Below are positions 31,235-39,523 of a DNA stretch of 64,000 nt, in pieces. The DNA is from Choricystis sp. odSpoLacu1 (lineage: Eukaryota > Chlorophyta > Trebouxiophyceae), in the NCBI GenBank assembly GCA_958009055.1, contig OY253652.1, positions 248,001 through 312,000 on the forward strand. Reading direction: 5' to 3'. Below the pieces are notes generated by a model, which saw nothing but the letters and a program-made list of their open reading frames with translations, did not search any database and was not told where the DNA came from. Each line of letters opens with the position of its first letter. Position 1 is the first letter of the stretch. Made by a program: the position numbers and the translations under genes.

Positions 31235-31984
31235 ATGCGGGCGTCGATTGTTGTCACACGCCCCGTCGCGCAATGGTCGGCCTGCGCGCCCCGCGGCCGC
31301 CGCCGCCGGCGCCAGTCCGGCGACGCACCGCCATCCAGTCCACACCGCATCCAGCCCACACACCACCTCCCGCCTGCCCCGACTGGCACCCCCCTCACGT
31401 CCCCCTCCGTCTGGCGCGGCGATGAGCCCGCGGCCCTGGCCCCAGACTCCCCTCTGTCCTCCCTGCCACCGCCCTGGAAGGTGCTGCTCCTGTCGGACGG
31501 CAGCGTGACGCGGCACCTGCAGCTGTTGACGGGGGCACCGCCCACAGTGGAGGTCCTTGAAATGTCCCGCCTCGCCCCGGGCGCTTCCGCCGGCCTGCCC
31601 GACGGCGCCGACCTGCTGGTCCCCCCCCTCACCCAGAGGCGTGTGGTGCTCAAGCATGGAGGCACGGGGGAGGCGCTGGTGTACGCCGCCTCCTGGTGGA
31701 ATGAGGGCGCCGCCGCGGCCGCGCTGGGCGCGGCGCCGTCCGCCCAAATGTGGACGTCCCTGGCGGCCACGCGGGCGGAACTGTACCGCGACATACGGGC
31801 GGTGTATCTTGGGGGGTGCCCCTTTTTGGAGGGTGTGTTGGGGGAGGAGGAGGGGAGCGACGACGCGAGCCGTCGCCTGCTGTGGGGGCGACACTACTTG
31901 TTCTGGAAGGAGGGCGCTCCCCTGACCGTCGTGTACGAAGTGTTCTCGCCCGCGCTGCAGGCGTGGCTGGGGCCGCTGGAGTAG
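31235..31984 (+). CDS. Chorismate lyase-like (DUF98/Ycf21) protein, plastid-targeted
   Basis: Intronless, 249 residues. The first 75 residues are basic and Pro/Ser-rich, likely a transit peptide. The domain begins WKVLLLSDGSVTRHLQLLTG, the signature of the DUF98 family (algal ycf21), and continues PPLTQRRVVLKHGG, ALVYAASWWN and ELYRDIRAVYLG. Relatives remove pyruvate from chorismate to give 4-hydroxybenzoate, or are uncharacterised in plastids. If active it would compete for chorismate with the anthranilate synthase encoded 18 kb away and could feed ubiquinone synthesis, like COQ3 nearby; that link is inference. Confidence 0.7.
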   Translation: MRASIVVTRPVAQWSACAPRGRRRRRQSGDAPPSSPHRIQPTHHLPPAPTGTPLTSPSVWRGDEPAALAPDSPLSSLPPPWKVLLLSDGSVTRHLQLLTGAPPTVEVLEMSRLAPGASAGLPDGADLLVPPLTQRRVVLKHGGTGEALVYAASWWNEGAAAAALGAAPSAQMWTSLAATRAELYRDIRAVYLGGCPFLEGVLGEEEGSDDASRRLLWGRHYLFWKEGAPLTVVYEVFSPALQAWLGPLE

Positions 31985-32073
31985 TGCTTAGAGAGTTGGT
32001 GCTGGTTTTTGGGGGTTGAGAAAAAAAAACAGTTACAAAAACAGTCAAAACACACGCACACACTTCCTCACTC

Positions 32074-34750
32074 TCACTTGGCGCGTGCCTTTTTGCGCCC
32101 ACCGCCCCCGCCACGCGCGCTCACCAGGTTGGCCGACCGGTCGGCGGGAATGCAGTGCGCTTGCAACACTTGGGCGGTGGCGGCAGCAGAAGCGCGACAG
32201 TCGAGCACAATTTGTTGGTCGTACTCGAGCGACAGCTCCACATACTCCCGCCCGTCTGCGATGGCAGCATCCACTGCAGCGACAAGAGACGCCAAGCTCT
32301 GCACGGTCGCGCCGTTGACGCGCTTGACGGCGGTGTTGACGACGTCCTCGATGCCGAGCGTCGCTTCGCACGGCAGGACTTGGGAGAGGAGGACGACTTG
32401 TTGACCCTCCACGTCGGCGTGGACGTGCACGAGGGCGTCCAGCAGTTTGACGGGGGCTTCAAACTCGTAGTCGCGCCCAAACTCGGAGCGGAAGAGGGGG
32501 ACGGAGGCGGGCGTGAAGACGCAGCCGCCAAAAATGAAGTAGGAGGGCGACGCGCCCGCCGTGTGAACCGGCACCAGTTTGGACACGACCGCCAGCTCCA
32601 GCTCGACAACCATGATGGTCCGGTCGCGCAGCACGCGCAGGCGGGCGGTGTCGCCCGCAAACTTTTGGGAGACGAGGTAGGAGAACGCGACGCGCTCGCC
32701 CGCGCGCAGCGGGACGGTGCCGTCGTTGCCGATCAGCACGGGACCCTCCCCCCCGTCAAACGAGAGAATGACGTCCAACGGGCGCAGCACGCGGGCGGAC
32801 GGGGCGGTGGGCTCCACGCGACGCACGAGCACGCCGGACGTGGCGCCTGGCACTTCATCCATGCCGAGCCAGCGGCGGGTCGAGGCGAGCTCGAGTTTTT
32901 GCCAGTCGATGCCGAGCGACGGAAACCCTGTGTACCTGCCGTTGGTGTCCACGTCGCGCAGGAAGCGGCGCACGACGGCGATGGGGATGATGTAGCCCAC
33001 GTTCTCGGCGTCGGTGCCGGCCATGGACTGGAAGGCGATGCCGATGCCTGGGTGGGTGGGGGTGGGGTGGGAAAGGCGTGAGTCGGGTTGTTTCGTAAAA
33101 AAAAACCAAACCGAAACCCTAGAAACAGCGGGCAAAAAACGGGAGGAGGCCAGGACTGCAGAAAAAGGTGGTGAATCTCTCTTCAAGCACTTGTATGTAA
33201 ATACCCCCCAAATGGAGCACGCCTGGAGCACAGGCAGAGCGTGCATGGATGAAAAAAGGGGGGTGTGGGTTCAAGGCAAAGATGATCAAAAGACAATTGT
33301 AAAAAAAAGGAGAGAGGGGCGTCGGGGAGGGGGAGACTGGTCTCCACCCTCGCGCGCCGTCGCCCCTCCTTCCCTCTCTCACCGCCGCCCGCGCGGCCGC
33401 ACACTCTTGACCGGGGCCAGCCCCAGCACATTGCCCAGCGGCGGCAGCGACGACGACGCGGCCGCCGCGCCGACGACCCCCGCTGCGCCGACGCTCGCGC
33501 CGACGCCGCCGCCCGACGCGGCTGCCGCGGGCGACGCCGCCGCGCGCCGGGTGTCGCTGCTGGCGCGCGGCCTGTCCAGGCTGTCGCCCGCGTCGGACAC
33601 GTCGCCACCTTCGGACAGCGAGGGCAAGGGCGTGGATGCGGCGGCGGTGGCAGTGGCGGCCACCGACGCGAACAACGCCGCTTCCCTGCTGGACGCGACC
33701 GCCGACGCCGCGTTTGGCCCCGCCCTGCCCCTGCCGTCGCTGGGCAATGTGCTGGGGCTGGCCCCGGTCAAGAGTGTGCGGCCGCGCGGGTGGCGGTTTT
33801 CTACCCGTTGTTTGCCCGTTTTCTACCCTAATTCACAAAACAACTACTCACACTTTCCCGAGATGTCAAACGCAGCCCCCCCGCTCGCCCCCGAGTTGAT
33901 GGCGGAGTCAGTTTGGGCAGACAACAACTCGGCGGACGCGTGCACATAGGAGCAGACCTCCACCCTCGACACAATGCCGCGCGTGGCGCAGAGTCCATCT
34001 CCACCCATCGGAAAACCAAAAATACCGCAGCCCGATTGAAACCTGGGGGCGAGGGCGCCAAAGCTGACGGGGCGGAGGCCGGTCCAGAAAGCGGGGTCGG
34101 CGACGGCGAGGAGAGCCAAGTCACACTCTGGGCCGACCGCTAACACGGTGGCCACAAACTTCCTGTCGTCGCCCCGCCGCCGCACTTTGACGAGAGTCGC
34201 AAACTCGACGGAGTGCGCGTTGGTGATGAGGCGGCAGGGGGAGCGCGGGGAAGGGCCCTCGATGACGACGCCGGAGGATGAAGACGCGATGGGGCGCTTG
34301 CGTTGCCAAGGCAACGAAAAGTTGGGCTCCGCGTGGGTGGCGTAAATCTTGACGACCGAGTCGATGTGACTGCCGGCCGCGCCGTCGAGCGTGTCGTCGT
34401 CCAGGGCGGAGAGAGCGCCCAGCGCGGACGACGGGGCGGGGGCGAGCCCTCGCTCCGGCCGTTTCACGCGGCGGCGGGTGGCCGGGTCGCCGCCGCTGGG
34501 GGGGCTGGCGCCACCATCGTCATCGCCCCTGCGGCGGCGGGTGGCGTGCGGGGGAAAGGGGGGCGGCGCGTCGGACGGGGAGGACGCCTGAGAGGTGAGG
34601 GGGGTGGGGGGGTGAGCGTTTTTTTTTTTACCACTCATTGCTTCTCATCCAACCACCAGCCCATGCTTCATGGCCTGCTGCTGATCCCAGCGCCCACCAA
34701 CCCTCTCTGCTCACCTCGGGCGGGGGTGGGGCCACAGCGCGGCGCGGCAT
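32074..34750 (-). CDS. DEG9: DEG9-type HtrA/DegP serine protease
   Basis: ATP-independent serine protease; DEG9 of plants is nuclear or nucleolar. Exons 34750-34715, 34587-33852 and 33047-32074 give 581 residues. The N-terminus is basic with KR-rich stretches. Trypsin domain triad: His in LITNAHSVE, Asp in GPECDLALLAV, Ser in INSGASGGAAFD (usually GNSGG). A PDZ-like region follows (ASTRRWLGM, GVLVRRVEPTAPSARVLRPLD). The C-terminal DEG9 signature includes SQKFAGDTARL, PSYFIFGGCVFTP and HCIPADRSANL. Exon 2-3 joining restores SGKCIGIAFQS. The 804-nt intron between them is unusually long and holds an inverted repeat. Confidence 0.92.
33381..33797. repeat. 65-bp inverted repeat flanking a 287-bp GC-rich insert in an intron
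   Basis: Left arm 33381-33445 and right arm 33733-33797 are reverse complements at 63 of 65 positions (core ccggggccagccccagcaca in the left arm). Both arms, read outwards, encode GNVLGLAPVKSVRPRG. The insert is as GC-rich as coding DNA, unlike the T-rich intron flanks, and is open in at least one frame on each strand. It lies within the DEG9 intron 33048-33851. Confidence 0.85.
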
Positions 34751-34915
34751 CTCACGGGCGCGCTGTGTTTTTTCTTGGCTTGTGTGTCCCTGGCCGGCGG
34801 TTGCACACACGCCAGCACCTGCGTCAGCACACAGACGCTCGCTGAGCGGCGCGCGGTGTCGACTAGGCGCAGCGAGGCAAGAAAAAAACGACGGAAGGAT
34901 TCGTGGGCGATCAGA

Positions 34916-34923
34916 GCGCGAAA
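34916..34923 (+). promoter_or_regulatory. GCGCGAAA element in divergent promoter
   Basis: Third copy of the octamer, in the 288-base gap between the DEG9 (34750) and EMC2 (35039) start codons. Confidence 0.35.
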
Positions 34924-35038
34924 AGCTTTTTTTTGTGTGGGCTCTCCATTCCAACGCACGCGCCGCCCGCCGGCGTTGACGGGCTCCCACACACACTCTT
35001 CTGTGTATCACCGTCTTCTTTCCTTCCACACACAAACC

Positions 35039-35217
35039 ATGGCCACCCTCGCCGCCCTGGCCGACGCGCGGGACGTCGTGCGGTCCACGCCTCTCGACCG
35101 CCTGTCCTCCCGCGACGCGCGCGACTACTTGAAGCTGGTGAGTGTGTGGGGGATTGAGGGGCTGGTGTGTGTGCACTGAGATGGGGGCAGGCAGTGAGTG
35201 GCCGTCGTGGAGAGACG

Positions 35218-35273
<56 letters not shown>

Positions 35274-36248
35274 ATGCCTCTCAACCCCACCCCCTCAGGC
35301 CCGCGACCTGCGCGCCAACGAGCCGCGCGACGTCGCCCGCGTGGGCGCCCACCTGCTGAACGCGCACAAGAGCAGCCTGCCTGAAGACGAGCGTGAGTGT
35401 TGAGGATTTGGGGGGGTTGGATGGTGTGTTGTTTTTTTTTTATCACCCAAGAACCGAGTTAGCCCCCCTCATGCTCACGCCCTCCTCCTCCCTCCTGCAC
35501 AGTCTGGACCATCGCCGAGCAAACCATCATCGCCACCATCACCGCGGGCGCCCCCGCGTCCGCCACGCCCGCCCTGGCCGCACTGCGCTCCCGTTTCCCA
35601 GGCTCGCGCCGCGCGGACGCGTTGACAGCTCTGTACCTCGACGCCACTGGCAAACCAGGCGACGCGGCCACCATGGTGGAGGCGGGGCTGGAGGCGGCGC
35701 CCGACGCGGCGCCTCTGTTGAAGCGGCGCGCGGCCGCGCTGCGCGGGCGGGGGGACGTCGCGGGCGCGATCGCGGCGCTCACCGCATACCTGGACGCCTT
35801 CCAGACCGATGGGGATGCCTGGGCCGCGCTGGGAGACTGGCACACGGCAGCGGGGGACGCGGGGAGGGCTGCATTCTGCTATGAGGAGGGGGTGCTGCAC
35901 GCGCCCGCGTCGGCCGCGGCGCACGCGCGCCTCGCCGACGCGCTGGCCACCGCGGCCACCGCCGGAGGGGGCCCTGGCCCAGCGGCCCGCGCCCTGCGGG
36001 CAGCCGCGCGCGCCCACTACGCCACCGCGGCCGCGCTGTCGGGGGGGGACGGCTGCGCGCGGTCGCTGTGGGGGTTGGTCGTGTGCGAAGCGGCCGGCGC
36101 CAAACCCACCGACCCGTCCGCCGGCGGCAATGCCGCCACCCTGGCGGCGGCCGCCCTGGTCAAGCGGTACCGCGAGGAAGCGCCCGACAAGGTGGGGATG
36201 GTGGAGGCGGCGCTTGTGAGGCTGGGGATCAAGCCTGCGGCCGAGTGA
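35039..36248 (+). CDS. EMC2: ER membrane protein complex subunit 2 (TPR)
   Basis: Three exons (35039-35137, 35299-35392, 35503-36248; phases 0 and 1) give 312 residues. EMC2 is the cytosolic TPR scaffold of the EMC, which inserts tail-anchored and multipass proteins into the ER membrane. TPR-type helices match EMC2: LWTIAEQTIIATI, LRSRFPGSRRADALTALYL, AAPLLKRRAAALRGRGDVAG, FQTDGDAWAALGDWHTAAGD and GRAAFCYEEGVLHAP. The first intron contains a long CA microsatellite. Confidence 0.9.
35219..35270 (+). repeat. CA microsatellite in EMC2 intron 1
   Basis: About 26 uninterrupted CA units within the 161-nt first intron of EMC2. Length is likely variable between strains. Confidence 0.95.
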
Positions 36249-36559
36249 TGGGAAACGAAAAAAAAAAACGGTGTGCGTGTTTGTGTTTTCATTAGTGTAT
36301 GTGGCTTCTGTGTGATGGTTGAGAAGAAACAACAGGGGATCTATTTTTTCGTGTTGGGGCGCGGGGGTGGCAAGGGGGAGAGAGGAGGAACGACGGGAAC
36401 AACAAAGACGACACTCTCCGTCTCTCTTTTCTCCAACCACCTCACGCGCCCCTCCTCCCCCCACCCACGCGCCCGGGGCTGCGCGTGCGTGCTGGGCGTC
36501 ACCCGCCTGCCGTGCTGCGGGCCGCACGACCTGAGGCGCTTGGCAGAGCTCCCCCCGCA
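36249..36559. other. Intergenic stretch, probable promoter of the bromodomain gene
   Basis: 311 bases: an AT-rich half with A and T runs just after the EMC2 stop, then a GC-rich half running into the next ATG. No gene seen. Confidence 0.5.
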
Positions 36560-38006
36560 ATGGGCGACCCGCCCCCGCCGCCGCCCGCGCCAGCCTTCAA
36601 GATCAAGGTCAAGCTGCCCACCCGCCCCAGCGCCCCCAGTGGCGCCACCAGCGCGCCTCCACGCCCGCTGGTGGCGGGGGGCAGGGCGAGCGGGCCGGCT
36701 GGACCGCCGGCCGGCTCGCCCAAGCGGCTGGCAGACGGACCGCCCGACAGCAGCGCGCCACGGCCACTGCAGAAGCTCAAGATCTCGATCAAGTGAGTTT
36801 TTGAGGGGAGGGGTGGGTGGGATGGGGGCGAGGGCTGACACACACACACACACACACACAAACAAAACACGACGAGCCTCTCCTCCTGTCCCCGACTCCA
36901 GAGGCCTCTCCTTTGGCTCCAAGCCGGCCGCACCACCGCCCCCCCCACCGCCGCCACCGCCGCCTGCTGTGTCGCCACCCGCTCGCCCAGTGTTGGCCGC
37001 CCGCAAGCGCAGCCTGGACCGCCGCCCGTCGGCCGTGCCGCCGCCCCCGCCGCCGCCGGCCCCACCCGCCCCGTCCGCGTCTGCCGGCCGCACCGCGCGC
37101 ACGTCGTCGCGCCGGCGGTCGATATCGCCCGCTGTGGAGCAGTCGCCGCCGCCGCCGCGCCGGCCGTCGCCATCGACCGCGAAACGGCGGGGGCCGGCGC
37201 CGCCGCGCGTCACGGCGTCACGAGAGCCCGGCGTCCCCGACGCGCCCGCCACTCCCGCCGCCATGGTGTCCATCGTGGACAAGATCGCCAAGCGCGACCC
37301 GGACTCTGTCTTCCGGGATGTGCCGTCCGACGCGTGGGCGCCAGGCTACTCGGCTGTCGTGTCCCGCCCCCTCGCCCTCACCTCCATCCGCTCCGCCGCT
37401 GCCGCCGGCCGCTACCCCGACTGGGACGCCCTCGCCGCCGACTTTGACACCATGTTTGACAACTGCAGGGCGTACAACGGGGAAGGTTCGGATCTTGGGG
37501 CCGCCGCGGACGCGCTGCAAGCGCGCGCCGCTCGCATGCTGGGCCTCGCCCGCGCGGGAGTCACCGACTTGCGCGGCAAGACAGCAGGCTCGGGGCGCGG
37601 CGGCGGCGGCCGCGGCGGGTTCCGGGAAGCCTGGCGCCAGCCCGGCGCGGGCCGCGGCTTCGGGCGCGGCCCGTCGGCACGCGCCGCGCGCGCGGCCGCC
37701 GCGGCTGAAGCTGACGGCGCCGGCGGCAGAGGCCACGCTTCCCACGCCGCCTTTGTCGCGCGCAAGCGCACGTACCCGGCCCGCGTCCCCCCCCACCCAC
37801 TGGCCGATGCAGCGGGGGGGCTGTGGCGCGGCCACAACGCTGAGGGCCACGCGCTCCCCGGCGTGCTGGGCCTGGCACCCCTCTACGCGGGCGCACCCCC
37901 GCCCGACGCGTATGCGCGCAGCGTGGCTCGATTTGTGGCCAGGGTGGGGGGGGTCGCCCGCGAGCTGGCGCTCAAGTGGGCGGCTGCGACACTGGGTGGA
38001 AAGTAG
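36560..38006 (+). CDS. Bromodomain protein (BRD7/BRD9-like domain)
   Basis: Two exons (36560-36792, 36902-38006) give 445 residues. The N-terminal 230 residues are Pro/Arg/Ser-rich and probably disordered, with two short conserved-looking strands (FKIKVKLP, LKISIKGLSFGSKP) split by the intron. The bromodomain lies at about residues 235-330: VDKIAKRDPDSVF, APGYSAVVSRPLALTSIRS, DFDTMFDNCRAYNGEGS, with the acetyl-lysine Asn in CRAYN. An Arg/Gly-rich linker follows (RGGGGRGGFREAW). The BRD7/9-like pattern suggests a chromatin-remodelling subunit. Confidence 0.82.
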
Positions 38007-38145
38007 AAACGTTTTTTTGTGTGTTTTAGTTTGATCTTTGTCTCTTTAGCTTCTTCATCTAACGCTGGGAAAACATGCAGGCAGGTGCTAAGCGCGCACA
38101 CAAAACACAAAAAACGGAAACAGTCTGCTCATCATCTCTCATCGT

Positions 38146-38839
38146 TCATTCACCCCCCCCGCCTCTCCCCAGCAGCCACGCCGCGTCGGGCGGGGCCACG
38201 GGGGCCGGCTGCAGGGCGGCCGCCTCCTCCAGCTCGGGCAGGGTTTCGCCGTCGTCCAGGTCGTCGTCGTCGCCATCGTTGGGGGGGGTGGCTGCGGGGG
38301 CGGAGGCGCCAGCACCGCCGCGCGTCGTGTCGACGACTTTCCCCCTCCCATCCATGATCGTCGTCTCCCCATCGCCGCTACCATCCACGGCGGCCGCCCT
38401 CAGCACATCTAGTACGTCGGGAGCCAGCGCGCCCTCAAACCCGGGGGAGGCGTAGGCCCAGGACCCGCCAGAGCGGGAGGCCACAAACACAAACGCGCGC
38501 CCTTCCGTCGTGGACGCCAGCACGGAGGCGGCGGCCGCGAGGCCGGCCTTGCGCTTGGTGAAGGAGGTGTTGAGCTCTTTGGCGGTCTGGGAGTGTGTGT
38601 GTGTGTGTGTGTGGAGGGGTGCTGAAAAACAACTGGTGGTCTCAGACCCTGCTCCCTGTCCCTCCCGTCACTCTCACCCGAGGCGCCTCCCCCACTCGGC
38701 GCCGGCGGCGGGGGCGGTCGCTGCCCGAGGGGCCGGCGCCCCCGTCGCTGGGGGGGGGGGGGCGGCGGCGCGCCTGCCGCGGGGGTCGCGGGACCTGAAC
38801 CCAGGCCGCCGCCGGCTGGGGGTGGGCGACGCGCGACAT
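38146..38839 (-). CDS. SRF-type MADS-domain protein (divergent)
   Basis: Two exons (38839-38678, 38586-38146; phase 0) give 200 residues. A basic stretch (RPRRRRRVGEAPR) splices to TAKELNTSFTKRKAGLAAAA, followed by SVLASTTEGRAFVFVASRSG and GSWAYASPGF. This is the DNA-binding helix plus beta-strands of a MADS domain, closest to the SRF pattern (SKRKTG, LVASETGHVYTFA). The basic helix is shorter than usual and there is no K-box; the tail is acidic (NDGDDDDLDDGE). A longer start at 38909 (MDRDPPPP) would need a one-base change at G13 (38750-38762), so ATG 38839 is preferred. Confidence 0.7.
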
Positions 38840-39035
38840 GGGGAGGTCGGCGCACTCTGACGGGTTGCAGAGGCAGGGGAGGGGGTGGGGGAGGCGGGTC
38901 CCGGTCCATAATGAGAGTCGAATGGGGATTCGTTGTGCTGCTGCCACGAAAACGAAAAAACAACTGCAGTCAAAAAAATACAAGCCAAACCAAAATCACT
39001 AAACACACGCACACACACACACACACACTATTCAT

Positions 39036-39371
39036 CTACAAGCGCCCATGCCACAGGCTCCACTGGCGGGCGGGCGGGTCGGCGCCGTCGAGCAGGGCCA
39101 GCACGTCGGCGGGTGGGGCCAGCCCCAGTTTGGCCGCGCGCTCCCACCGTTCCCGGCGCGTGATGGCGACGCACGGGCCGAACTTTGAGTCCAGGTCAAA
39201 GGCGCGCAGTCGGGCTTCGATGGCTTCGGGGGTGAGGGGGGGCTGGATGCCTGATGCCGCGAGGCCGACGCGCGTCGGGGGGGCGTCGGCGGCCTTGCCC
39301 TTGTGCGTGGCGGCGGAGAGGGAGGTGGCCAGCGTGGGCTGCTGGGTTTTGGTGGCGCGGCGCGGGGGCAT
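39036..39371 (-). CDS. POLD4: DNA polymerase delta small subunit 4
   Basis: Intronless, 111 residues. The C-terminal half is the Pol delta p12 signature: LRAFDLDSKFGPCVAITRRERWERAAKLG, then PPADVLALL and the closing WSLWHGRL. POLD4 stabilises the polymerase delta holoenzyme and contacts PCNA through an N-terminal motif. The N-terminus here is basic and a clear PIP box cannot be assigned. Confidence 0.92.
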   Translation of the reverse strand: MPPRRATKTQQPTLATSLSAATHKGKAADAPPTRVGLAASGIQPPLTPEAIEARLRAFDLDSKFGPCVAITRRERWERAAKLGLAPPADVLALLDGADPPARQWSLWHGRL

Positions 39372-39523
39372 AGTGTTGTTTGTTTGTGTGCTGAAAAAGA
39401 AGAGGGGAGATGTGAGAGGGAAGAGCGAGCGTGTTTTGTTTCATCGCGCCCACCTCTACTTCCCCCCCTCGGGCGGCCCACCGGAAAGGGGGCGCCCACA
39501 CCCCCCCCTCCTCCCTCCCTCTC

